Shown: positions 48,601 through 59,000 of the stretch, piece by piece
How the letters are laid out: each line of letters opens with the position of its first letter
How positions within the stretch are numbered: position 1 is the first letter of the stretch
From: a virus
Reading direction: 5' to 3' (one strand)
Length of the DNA stretch: 64,000 nucleotides
IMG/VR virus record: IMGVR_UViG_3300042460_000519
Location: 1-64,000 of that record
Position numbers and translations under genes: made by a program
The notes under the pieces: model-generated
The model's database searches: none
Told to the model about the DNA's origin: nothing
The model's input: the letters and a program-made list of their open reading frames with translations, nothing else

Positions 48601-50265
48601 TTAGGAGATCCAAAAGCTAAAGGTAAAAAGTTTAAAAACTATATAGCTGAAATTTCTAAAGATGAAGATAAAATAAGTAAAGGGATAGAAGATTCTACAA
48701 ATAAACTTAATGCATTGAATGTACAAAATTCATTTGATAAATTAAAATTAACTTCTTTACAAGCTAATATACAAGGAGCTAATATGAAACTTAAAGATAT
48801 AGCTGACAAGAAAATAAATGCAGCTCATTTACAAAATGCTATTAATGAAACAGCAGAAGAAAATGGTTTAGTTGCTGATGATCTTGCAAGAGGTAAAGTG
48901 AAAGTTAATGAAGAGGCTATGCAAGAATATGCTGAATATGGTAAGACAATCAAAAAAGCTAAAGATGGTGACAAAATCAAAGGTGATAAAATGACAGTCA
49001 AAGAAGCTATTGCAAAAGGATATAAATTAGAAGCTGATGGTAAATATCACTTAAGAACTAAATCAGAAGATATACCTGAAAAAGAAACAAAAGTGGGTGA
49101 AGCAATGGCAGAAATTCCTAAAGGACAAAAACAAACTACATCAGGAACATGGGGCAAAGTGACACCAGAACAATATGAACAATTTAAAAAAGATAATTCC
49201 TCTTGGTTTGACTTTACTAACTTTGATCCTAAGAAAAAAGATGATGTAAAATATTTCCAAAGAAGATTTAATGAAGAAGCTGCAAAAACTGGATCAACTG
49301 CAAAGGTATTTGTAGATGGTGATCTTGGAGAGCAAACTGTCACTGCAAGAATAAAAGCTGCTAAACAAAAAGATCCATCTGTAGCTACAGATAAAGTGGC
49401 AGATATATACGAAGAAGATAAAGTGTATGATGAAAATGCTAAAAAAAGAAATCCTTGGATAGATGCTGTAGGACAAGTACTTCCTTTTATTAGACCTTCA
49501 AATCAAGAAGCATTTGATCAATCTCAAATTTATCCAGAAATTAGTTCAATTGTAAATAATCGATTAGAACCTGTACAAGCACAAGGTTACCAACCTGATC
49601 TTGGCACACCATATGATATTTCTTTACAAGATCAATTAAATGCTAACCAAGCAGATTTTGATTCTATAAAAAGACTATATGCAAATAATCCATTTGCTCT
49701 TGCACAATTTGCTGCTCAGAAATATGCTGCTAATGAGAAAGTTCTTGGAGATCAATTTAGAATGAATCAAGCTGAACGTTCTCGCGTATATGATAATAAC
49801 AGAGACATTCTTAATGAGGCTAAGCTTAAGAACTTAGATATATTTGATAGACAGTATACAAGACAGGAACAAGCTAAGAGTAATACAAAAGCTGTTGCAC
49901 AAGCTGCATTAAATTCTATCACTGATAAATATGCTAAACATAAACTTCAGAATAGAGAACTTGGTATATATGAAAACTTATACAATTATAGATATTCTCC
50001 ATCAGGAAAAGCTATAAACATGAATGCTCCTTGGCAAGCTAACCTTCCTAACATGTATGATAAAGGTAGCAGAACTGCTAACATGCGTAAGGTGTATGAC
50101 GAACAAGGAAACTTTTTACGCTTTGAGCCTATTGAAGAAACTACAACAGTTACTGACGAAACATTAGATGCTGCAGGTAAAACTCCTGGTATTGGTGATA
50201 AAAAGAATGGTGGTAAAGTGAAAGCTAAAAATGGTTCTATTGTAAGCGCATACAAAAATTTATAA
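45628..50265 (+). CDS. Very large virion or cargo protein with peptidoglycan-binding-like domain (1545 aa)
   Basis: Low-complexity Gly-rich start (about 85-145; SSGGGGGFDMSSMMSMFGGGGEGGG). Short Gly-Gly motifs (NGGAVRKAQDG, EDGGEIQ, EDGGWVSNDWQ, AGGHIRGEYQ, MGGEVKTTWGG) of the type found in the 692-aa neighbour run along it. Residues about 1200-1250 resemble PG_binding_1 (D1205-DVKYFQRRFNEEA...V1229-DGDLG-EQT). A hydrophobic Gly/Ala stretch lies near 745-790. The end is helical. It lies in the place of crass-like cargo proteins and may be ejected with the genome. It ends inside the third copy of the dyad. Confidence 0.65.
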   Translation: MKAQFLKIAKCKTDKEFYKKYPTEAAFFKAHPEAKTSIKKAQLGAYIGGDTMKPAKPINYQDIYDDLDKQLTGSTERERLEMAAKQAAIAAASKSSGGGGGFDMSSMMSMFGGGGEGGGSVGEGIMSSGGFGAIGGGIGGAKYGKRIPKAQVGTDVNGNGIPDYLENIQPQMGPTQNFSAQSFPPLYSPNAQQTGQNSFQSPNAFATPNYGQQFMNNANQTTSGMRGIPQSLPSGIGYTPPQGSESGNGVGGALKALPLVGPIAGAIDAFAEQKKMKGSAEQAMLLSGLALDLSRMRPEQTERKYVQPKDNVIQPGQLARARGVGTNILTRNGGAVRKAQDGTVETPQIDGAPTDWYEEGMDKDTYYGFKKQLDDAGYQAIPKPESVNVRDMQAITEEQPDPNQMSGEQAAAFMEMYNRDQGTSTATFDSKSARDNWVQKTGLPWSEAKRLGYTSGSAKDNNKLLAELNDPRFKKENLRTEAPKKSSQTRTPVQHRDTPTGKLAPIKKPLTLDEYFKGKPKYTKDQGEIRMPDEGTMIDRVGERLANPGQTLASLAKYGELPARGFSKNDKNAYDQVLGVANPFYWGNALVNAKDYVTQGEYKKAAIEAADALPALGKLKYTKYIPFNKGLPPASVRRAGYLGEGAKRLKAAPAKQLPAASPRMLKQPFTPNFVMYEDGGEIQNTYAPGYLYDDLGYEPLNDSNVKQYYHGGGIPRAQGGFSSFMGAGGTDMLNSAVGQGFNNSAGYQMGSAIGNIANVIPGVGPVVGAIAAPILGTIGGALDQAFGDAGKIKKFQAKAKKNTEGAAMNNMAQGIQAGNASVMEDGGWVSNDWQPQVIASFGGLDQQDFYDYAHDGMESLRAGGHIRGEYQPISNRGMEQYAMGGEVKTTWGGHAETISHNPYMPGSGETIMFRGKSHDESDGNGNTGIGVKYGKGGHDSYTDYAEYGTQEADADVEVERGEPAAELQDANGEKNLTVYGNLKIPNQYIDLLGDPKAKGKKFKNYIAEISKDEDKISKGIEDSTNKLNALNVQNSFDKLKLTSLQANIQGANMKLKDIADKKINAAHLQNAINETAEENGLVADDLARGKVKVNEEAMQEYAEYGKTIKKAKDGDKIKGDKMTVKEAIAKGYKLEADGKYHLRTKSEDIPEKETKVGEAMAEIPKGQKQTTSGTWGKVTPEQYEQFKKDNSSWFDFTNFDPKKKDDVKYFQRRFNEEAAKTGSTAKVFVDGDLGEQTVTARIKAAKQKDPSVATDKVADIYEEDKVYDENAKKRNPWIDAVGQVLPFIRPSNQEAFDQSQIYPEISSIVNNRLEPVQAQGYQPDLGTPYDISLQDQLNANQADFDSIKRLYANNPFALAQFAAQKYAANEKVLGDQFRMNQAERSRVYDNNRDILNEAKLKNLDIFDRQYTRQEQAKSNTKAVAQAALNSITDKYAKHKLQNRELGIYENLYNYRYSPSGKAINMNAPWQANLPNMYDKGSRTANMRKVYDEQGNFLRFEPIEETTTVTDETLDAAGKTPGIGDKKNGGKVKAKNGSIVSAYKNL

Positions 50266-50280
50266 CTATTTTAATTATAA
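50260..50280 (+). promoter_or_regulatory. Dyad element, copy 3 (start of the cargo/RNA polymerase unit)
   Basis: TTATAACTA-TTTT-AATTATAA, overlapping the stop codon of the 1545-aa gene. Surrounding identity with copy 2 covers 28 of 29 bases. It is 49 bases before the -7 box at 50330, against 50 in copy 2, so the spacing is conserved as well as the sequence. Confidence 0.68.
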
Positions 50281-50325
50281 AGAATTACCAGTATTTATTA
50301 CAAGTATTGGTAGTTCTAATTTTTT
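50281..50325 (+). terminator. Rho-independent terminator
   Basis: 50281-50295 pairs with 50303-50317 over 15 bp (three G-T wobbles) with a 7-base loop, followed by AATTTTTT. It ends messages from the tail block directly in front of the next promoter. Confidence 0.8.
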
Positions 50326-50337
50326 CTATTAAATTTG
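50307..50337 (+). promoter_or_regulatory. Consensus Bacteroidota promoter
   Basis: TTG (50307-50309), 20-base spacer, TAAATTTG (50330-50337): an exact match to TTG-N(17-23)-TAnnTTTG. The -33 element lies inside the descending arm of the terminator hairpin. Start codon 41 bases downstream of the -7 box. Confidence 0.78.
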
Positions 50338-50377
50338 CTAATGGCATGTGATAAGCATGCAATAAAATAAAAAGATT

Positions 50378-53017
50378 ATGGCATCATGGACAGATAATCC
50401 TCAATTGCTTACCAATTTTAATCCATATGTATCTCAACTTCCTGTTGAGGCAATGGTTAAAGTTGGTATGGAAAAACAAAAACAATATGATGAGGGTGTA
50501 CAAAAGATACAAACAAATATTGATAACATTGCAGGACTTGACATAGTTAAAGACTCAGATAGAGCATATCTACAATCAAAGATAAATCAACTTGGTAATG
50601 ATACAAGAATATTTGCAATGGCAGATTTTTCTAATGCACAGATGGTTAACTCTGTAAATGGAATGACAAACTCTCTTATAAAAGATAACAATATTCAAAA
50701 TGCTGTAGCTTCTACAGCTAAATTGAGAAAAGAACAACAACGAAAAGAAAAGGCAATACAAGATGGTAAATCTTCTCCAGAAAATGAATATGTTTTTAAT
50801 CTGCAAGCATCTGAATATATAAATAGTTCAGAAGTAGGAGAATCTTTTAATGGTCAATATATTGAATATAAAGATGTAGATAAGAAGCTTAGAGACTTGC
50901 ATTCTAAATTAAAAGAAGCAGATTATGAAGTAGATGATCCATGGATTAGAGATGCAAAAACAGGTAAAGATATTTATTTTAATCCTGATGGTACGCAATC
51001 TTTAGATGCTTCTAAAGGAGGAAAAAGACAATATGATCAAGTAATGCTCACTACTAAATTTAAAGGTATAGGGGCAGAAAAAATATTAAATAACTTTTAC
51101 GATAGTCTTGATGAAACTGATATAAGACAATTAGGAATTACAGCACAGTATAAATATAGAGATAAAGATTATACATATTATCAAAATGAAATCATAACAA
51201 GCTATGATGAAAAGAAAAAAATATATTCAGATGCTATAGTAGATGCTACAGTAATGTTAGAAACTAAACAACTAACTACAGAACAAAAAACAAGTCTTAA
51301 AAAACAAATAGAAGAAGCTAGAGCTCTTGTTTATGAAGGAGGTTTTGACAAGGAGATGCAACAAGATCTTGAAAAAATTGATACAGAGGGAGAAGAGATA
51401 GGATATAAAACTAAAATATATACACAAAAGTATTTAACTAATCTTGCCAAAGATCTTGATAATGAAACAAAGTCTGTAAAATATAATGATAACCCAGGAT
51501 TCAAAGCAATAATGAGTGTTAAGCAATTTGAATTTGATGTGGCCAAAGAAAGACAAAGAGAAAGAGAGAAGGCAGCAGACTATGCAATAGATTTAAGAGA
51601 GCTTGCATTAAAAGAAGAAGAGGCAATAGCAAAAAGAAAAGAAGCTAAAAAGTTACAACCTATTGTAACTGATGCACCTCTTGAAACAGATTTTACTAAG
51701 TTTAGTGTAGAAGATGAAGATTTAACTCTTGCACAGATCAATCAAGGTTTAGGTACAGCAAAGCAAAAATTAGCAAGATTATTAAATCCTAATTTTAATG
51801 CTAAAGATCCAAGACAAGTAGCAGAAGCAATGAAAACAGCTAATGAGGTATATGAAGAGTATTTACAAAATCCTAATGAAATAGATGATAATAATAAAAG
51901 AGAACTATTAAAAGAAATTCAAGCATTAAGTAATTCTAAAAATTTTACAAGTAGAAGAATAGATGCTGCTAAAAAAGCAGGATCAGGTTTTGCTGCTGAT
52001 GCAGAAAAAGTTATCAATAAACAAAATGGTGTAAGAATTGGAAGTACAGTTTACACAGCAAAAGAATTATATGATTTTCAAGATGAAGCTGGTAAATACA
52101 TTAAGCAATATAATGTTAAAACAGCTGATGGATATGACTCAAGATATATGATGACAGATGATATATTAAAAAAATATGAAGGAAAGAAAAAATATCCTAT
52201 CGCATTAGCTCTATATAAAAGTTATAATAAAAAATCATTGTCTCCAGATGAACAAGTGATTGCTAATCAAATTAATATAATAAATAAAAACACTTCTAGA
52301 GATGTTAATAAATTAGTAAAAAAACAAAAAGAGGCTGAATCTAAAACTTTATACGATCTTAGTCCTACAGTACAAGGAATGAAAATTCAAATAAATTCAG
52401 AGAATAAAAATGATATAAGTACTATTGAACAAATCATAGGATTAAAAACTACACAATATAATGAGCTTGGTTCATTAGATTCTGAAAAACCAGATGACTT
52501 TAATATTGATAAGTTAAATGCATTTAATGAAAGTAAAAGTAAAGGATATACATATGTAAAAAATCCTGATGGAGGAGCAACATTATTGTTAACAGGAGGA
52601 GCTGATAATGTAAAAATAAAATTATCTGCAGATGAATTTAATCAATGGGTTCCTGAATATTCATATTTAAATCCTATGACAACCCTCACTAAATTTATAC
52701 AAAGTTCTCCAACAAAAACAACAAATACAAACAATACAAAAGATGCTTCCACTGCACAAATATCTGGATATAATCCTTTATTGCCTGGAATAAACAATTC
52801 AAGAATAGCTCCAAAAGTTAGAGCTGATATTGAAGGTAGTAAAAATAATACAGGAAATCCTTTAACTGATTTATTTCAAGTTAGAATTTATTACAAAGCT
52901 ACAGGAAAAGATTGGGATGATAAAGTTATAAATAGTGGAGGATATATTAATAGCATGCAGGCTCAAGAATTATTATCTACCATAGGACCAGATACAGTTA
53001 TTAAATTGTTTAAATAA
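50378..53017 (+). CDS. Large helical virion/cargo protein (879 aa)
   Basis: Begins MASWTDNPQLLTNFNPYVSQLPVEAMVKVGMEKQKQYDEGVQKIQTNIDNIAG, a start I associate with cargo proteins located next to the crass-like RNA polymerase. Most of the chain is Lys/Glu/Gln-rich helix (coiled coil about 300-430 and 460-560), with a smaller beta-rich end. No enzymatic motif. First gene after the consensus promoter. Probably packaged and ejected with the polymerase. Confidence 0.68.
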   Translation: MASWTDNPQLLTNFNPYVSQLPVEAMVKVGMEKQKQYDEGVQKIQTNIDNIAGLDIVKDSDRAYLQSKINQLGNDTRIFAMADFSNAQMVNSVNGMTNSLIKDNNIQNAVASTAKLRKEQQRKEKAIQDGKSSPENEYVFNLQASEYINSSEVGESFNGQYIEYKDVDKKLRDLHSKLKEADYEVDDPWIRDAKTGKDIYFNPDGTQSLDASKGGKRQYDQVMLTTKFKGIGAEKILNNFYDSLDETDIRQLGITAQYKYRDKDYTYYQNEIITSYDEKKKIYSDAIVDATVMLETKQLTTEQKTSLKKQIEEARALVYEGGFDKEMQQDLEKIDTEGEEIGYKTKIYTQKYLTNLAKDLDNETKSVKYNDNPGFKAIMSVKQFEFDVAKERQREREKAADYAIDLRELALKEEEAIAKRKEAKKLQPIVTDAPLETDFTKFSVEDEDLTLAQINQGLGTAKQKLARLLNPNFNAKDPRQVAEAMKTANEVYEEYLQNPNEIDDNNKRELLKEIQALSNSKNFTSRRIDAAKKAGSGFAADAEKVINKQNGVRIGSTVYTAKELYDFQDEAGKYIKQYNVKTADGYDSRYMMTDDILKKYEGKKKYPIALALYKSYNKKSLSPDEQVIANQINIINKNTSRDVNKLVKKQKEAESKTLYDLSPTVQGMKIQINSENKNDISTIEQIIGLKTTQYNELGSLDSEKPDDFNIDKLNAFNESKSKGYTYVKNPDGGATLLLTGGADNVKIKLSADEFNQWVPEYSYLNPMTTLTKFIQSSPTKTTNTNNTKDASTAQISGYNPLLPGINNSRIAPKVRADIEGSKNNTGNPLTDLFQVRIYYKATGKDWDDKVINSGGYINSMQAQELLSTIGPDTVIKLFK

Positions 53018-53030
53018 ATAAAATAAAAAT

Positions 53031-56000
53031 ATGCCAATTTTTGATAATGATCTTATAGATAATGTTTCAAATAGAAACTATGATCAAGAAGATGTAAATA
53101 TAGGTTCTGGATTAGGTGCTGATAGAGAGATAGATTCTCAAATAGGACTAGCTATGCCTGGACAATACAATGATTCTTTTAGAGGAATAAGTCCAGAAGA
53201 AGCTAGATTTTTTAAAGGATCAACTATTAGAACTCCTAACTCTCCTTTTGGTATGGTTTCTAAAAGTGAACTTCTTGCTAATCAACGTTATCCATTATAT
53301 GAAAGAGGTATTAATCTTGAAAATGTATATGGCTTACAACAATCAGGACTTTCACAATTAGGAAATGGTCTTATTAAAATGGGAGCATTTGCATTAGGAA
53401 CATTTGGTCAATCATTTGCTACAATTCCTAATACAATATCTGCTGCAAAAAATCTTAGTTTAAAAGACCTTTCAAATCCTGATGGATATGAAGCATCTAT
53501 TGATGATTGGATTAAGAATGTAGAAGATTACTTTCCTAACTATGTAACAGAATATGAAAAGTCAAGAGGACTTGCTACAGCTATTCCTTTTACATATGGG
53601 TCAGCAAACTTCTGGGGAGATAAAATTCTAAAGAATTCAGGATTTATGGTGGGAGCAATTGGAGGTGCTATTGCTCAAGATGCTATAATTGGTGCTGTTA
53701 CAGAAGGAGTTGGTGCAGTTCCATTAGTTGCTGCTCAATTGGGAAGAGCTTCTTTATATTTAAATAAATTATTTGCAGGTACTAATAAAGTTGATAAGGT
53801 GTTAGATCTTGCTAGAGCTGCTGGTAAATCTGAAAAAACATTATTGAACATTGAAAGACTTGGACAACTTGCTGCTGCCACAAAATTAAATAATGGATTT
53901 AGATATGGAATGTCTATATATGGATCTGCGAGAACAGAAGCAGCTATTGAATCAAGAGAATCTTATAGAACAATAAAGGAACAACTTACAGAACAATATA
54001 AAATAGATAACTTTGGTGAAGATCCTACACCAGAAGTAATTCAACAAATAGAAGATTATGCTACAGATGCTATGAATACTAGATTTGGTATGAACATGGC
54101 TCTTCTAACTGTATCTAACTCTGTTCAGTTTGGTAATTTATTTAAATCATTTACAGGAGCACAAAAAGGAATTACATCTTCTGCATTAAAAGATTTTGGA
54201 TCTGCAGGTAAAGTGGGTCTTAAAGAAGGAACTCTTGACACATTTGAAAAGAAACTTCCACAAACATTTTCTGGTAAAGCTTGGGAGTTTGCAAAACCAA
54301 AAGCAATTAATATATTCACAGAAGGTGTTTATGAAGAAGGTGGGCAGTTTGCTACACAAAAAGGTGTAGAAGATTATTACACAAGAAAATACAAATCAGG
54401 AAAAGAAAGTTGGGACTTTGTAAAAGAAGCAATGGCTTCTACTTCTAAAGGAATGGCTGAACAATTTGGTTCTTCTGAAGGTATAGAAAGTATGGTGATT
54501 GGTGCTATTACAGCTGCTATCACTGGACCTGTTGTAGATAGAGTTACAGGTAAATCAAAAGCAGACAATCAAAGACTTAATAGTACACTTAACATATTAA
54601 ATCAATATGGAATGACAGGTGTGCTTTCTGATAAGTATGAAGATACATCAAGAAGTGTTGAGATAGCAAAGCAGATGAATGAAGCTGTTAATTCTGGAAA
54701 CATATTTAAGTTTAAGAATTTAAAATCTGATATGTTCTTTGGGTTTGTAAACTCTCGTATTCCTATAGGAATGCATGACGTTACAATTGAACAATTAAAT
54801 ATGTTAAAAGATCTTCCTAAAGAAGAATTTGAAAAAACATTTGGTATGGACTTCAATAGTTCAAATCAATCTACAGTGAGTGGGTATGTTGATGCGTTGA
54901 TAACTAAAGCTAATAACATTAATGACATATCAACATCTTTAAATTCAACATTTAATAATCCTTACAGTAGAATCATAGATCCTAAGACAGATGATGAAAA
55001 AGTTGAGTCATTAAAATATAACATGTTCAATAACTGGAAAACAGACCTTGCAAATTTTTCATATACTCAACAAGACTCTAATCAAAGAATTGCAGATATA
55101 CAAACAGCTATATCAAACATAAACCCTCTTCTTACAAATGATCTTTTAACATTAACAACAAGTGAAAAAGGATTAAAAGAATTAAGTGATGCATATCAAC
55201 AAAAAGCAAACTTATTAAGTGAGTCCCTTGCTAATCTTTCTCCTGCAGAAAGAACAGCTAAACGTGAAGAGATTAAAAAACTTAGAACTCTATCTGAGAA
55301 AATAAGCATTGCTTTAAATTCTAATAAAATTGATGATGCAAAATTGTTTAATGAATTAATTAATTTTGAATTAGCTGGTCAAGATTTTTCTCAACCTAAC
55401 AATTTAAGAATAGATCAAAGCACAGGTCTTATAGAATATGCTGAAGATTTAAATAAATTAAATGCTAGAAAAGAACAAGCTGCTACAAGTTTTGAAGATC
55501 TTTCTACAGAGAAAGGATTTGATAAATACTTTGCACAAGAGGAAGAAATTCAGAAAGAAAAAGAAGAACAAGCTGAAACAATAACATCTCCAGATGATGA
55601 GAAGTTTGGATTCTTAAATAAGACTGGTAAGAAAGAAACAGCAGAAGTTGGTAGAGAATATCAAGTTCCTGGTTTCTCTACTGCTAAAGTTAGAAAAGCT
55701 GGTGAGCAGTTTAAAGTGATATCTCCTACAGGTGAAATTACTTTTTATGATACACAAATAGAAGCTAAACAGGCTGCTGATGATCTTAACGTAGATTTTG
55801 CAGAACTAACTACAGTAAAAGTTATTGGGTTAAATGAGGATGGTACAATTAAAGTGGAAGACTTAGCTGGTAATATTCAGAATATAAACCCTTCTCTTCT
55901 TAAAGGATATGAAAAAATACAAACAGAAGAAGAGAAACTTGCTAAGGATAAAGAAACTCTTGATAAAGAATTAGAAAAATTAGCACCTACAGCAGGTTCT

Positions 56001-59000
56001 GTACAATCTGTTTCTCCTACACCAGGTGAATTTATTGGTACAGATAGTAAAGCTAAAGATGTTGATATAGTTTTCTTGGCTACAACATCTCCTTCTGAAG
56101 ATACAGCAGGTAATGAAGCTAACAATCTTCCTCATATAAAAAGAGCTAGAACATTCTTAAATAATTTTAAATTCTTTAAGAATAGAAATAAAATAAAAGC
56201 AATCATTGTCACTCCTAGTAACGTAAATGAATTAGGACTTGAAGGGCTTATACAATTATCTTATAATAAAAACATCACAGATCCTTTAACAGAAGATGAA
56301 ACTAATGTTGAAAAGGGATTCATGGCTCAAGTGTTTATTATACAAACACCTGAAGGAAACTTTTTTGTTAATGAAAAAGGAGAGAAGTTAAATAAAATAG
56401 GAGAAGACTCAGACACTATACTTGATAATGTTGTATTTCAAACAATGACTTCTGCTAGTTTATTTACAGAAGGAGGATATACAAAAATTAGAAAAGGGCA
56501 AGAAGAACAAGCTGACATAGCATTAGAAGCATATAAAATATTCAGACAAGAACTGTTTGGACAAACTGGATATACACCTTATCCATTTGCTATATCAAGA
56601 GGTATACCAAATCAAAATATAGTTAATGGTGTATATGAAGACAATCACATGTCTGATATACTTGGACCAAATGCAGATAAAATAATTGCTGAACATAATG
56701 GATTGATTGAAGTTGTTACTACTGGACAAGTAGAAAACAATGCAGAACTATTATCTTTTCCTGAAGGAACAACATTAATTAGATTTGGTGATTTGTTAGA
56801 CTTTGCAAATAATAAAGTGTTAACTAACAAACAAGCTAATAATGTATTCCATGTAATAAATGCAATGGCTAAAGATTTAATTGCTAAATCTAGCACAGCT
56901 AAAGCAGGTAAACCTGATTATGGATATATTACATTCTTAAAGAATGTTTTATATTTTAAATTTAAAGGAAGCCCAACTACTCCTAGTCAAATAAGTATTG
57001 ACACTGCAACAATGAATTTTAAAATAGGAGATAAATCTTTTCCTTTTTCTCAAATTGAATCTAGAAAACAAGAATTAATGGATGCTTTACAAGAAGCATT
57101 TATTAGTGTAAACAATAAAACTCTAACTGATTTAGGAACATCTAAAGAGTTTACAGAATATGTAGCTGACAAAGATGGAAACCTAACAAAGGTTGTATGG
57201 CCTAACTATCAATCATTTTTATTAGCTAGTAAAAATCCTGATGGATCTGCAAGATCTGTAGGAGAAACTCCTTTGATTACACATACAGCTAAACCAACAG
57301 ATAATACAAATTCATACAAACAAAAGTATTCATATATAACAGGTACAGATATTCTTCCATATGATAAAGTTCCTGTCAAAGAAGCTAAACCAGCTCCTAC
57401 ACAAGACAAAAATAAAATTGGAGAATATGAAGTGAATACATCTACTCCTCAAAAGTTTCCTATTAACTCAGGAGATATATTATTTACAGCAACACTATCT
57501 CCTGAAGGAGAAGTTGCAGTGGATGTAAAAAGTAACCAAACAATCTCTGATCTTTCTACAGATCCAGTAAAGATTAAAACTATTGATAGTTCATTAAAGG
57601 CAAAGCTGTCTCCTGAAGAAATAGAGCAGTTTGATAAAACATATTCAAACGAGGAGAAAGCTAAGTTATATTTTAAAGCAGCAATAACACAATCATTAAA
57701 CAAAACATTAGCAGAACAACAAGCTACTCCTACAGCTGTAGAAGAACAAGTTGTACAACCAATAGCTCCACCAGAAGTTGTAGCTCAACAAGATATAGAA
57801 GCTAAGAAAGCTGATATAGAAAAGAAAGTAAATAGTTTACCTGATAATTTATTGTTTATAACACATATAACTTCAGAAGGAAATGCTGTAAATATTTTTA
57901 ATGATAATTTATTAATGCCTGCTGGAGTAAGTTCTACTACAGGTATAGTTACTAAAGAACAATTAAAACAAATATTATTTGATTTAGCTGAAGGTAAGTC
58001 TCCTCATAGAGGATATTTAGATATGTTTATAGGGGCAATTGATAGATTAACTCTTGAAAATACTAATGGAAAAAGTTTACAAGATAAACTAGAAAACTAT
58101 TTAGATGAAAACTTTATACAAGATGTTGCAAAAACACAATTGCCATCTAGTTTAAATATTGGTTATTTTACAGATGGTGTTTTAAATACTAAGTATGATA
58201 CACAAATAGAAGAAAAACTTGCAGAAGATGCTCCTTATGATCCTTCTAAAATAATAAAAGAAGATGATGCTCCTGAGTTTAGAATGGTTGGAGAAGATGA
58301 TTCGTCTGATAGAATGACAAATTCTGAATTAGAAGCATTTAAAGAATGGCATGCTAAGAATGTTCCTTTTATTCCTTTTGAGATATTAGAAAACATTATT
58401 AAAAGAGGTAACATAACAGCATGGGGTGTATTTGAAAATGGTGTAGCTAAGTTTGTTAGAGGTGGACTAAGAGGTACAGAATATCATGAAATCTTTGAAG
58501 CTATATATGCAGACTTCTTAACAGAAACTGAAAAGAATAATTTGTTAAATGAATTCAGAAATAAAAAAGGAGAGTTTATAGATAGACAATCAGGTAAGAA
58601 AATAGCATACATTGATGCTACAGATAAACAAGCTAAAGAAAGAATAGCAGATGACTTTGCTGATTTTAGACTTGGTAAACTTCCTGCTAGATCGTTAGGT
58701 GAATCTGTACGTAATTTGTTTAAAAGAATTATGGACTTCTTCAAATCATTTGTAAGTAAACCATCAATGAAAAATGAGTTGTTTAAAGCAATTGATTCTG
58801 GTAAGTTTAAAGAAACAAAATTATCTGAGAGAGCGAAAGCATTATCTCCAGAATATAGAGCAATACAAGGACTTACAGAAGAACAAACTAACAACTATAT
58901 CAATGATATGGTATTTCAAGTTAGTCGTATCATATTTAGAGAAGGGAATAAAGATGCTTTATTCAATCCTGAACAATTAACAGGGAATGAAGTGTTTGAT

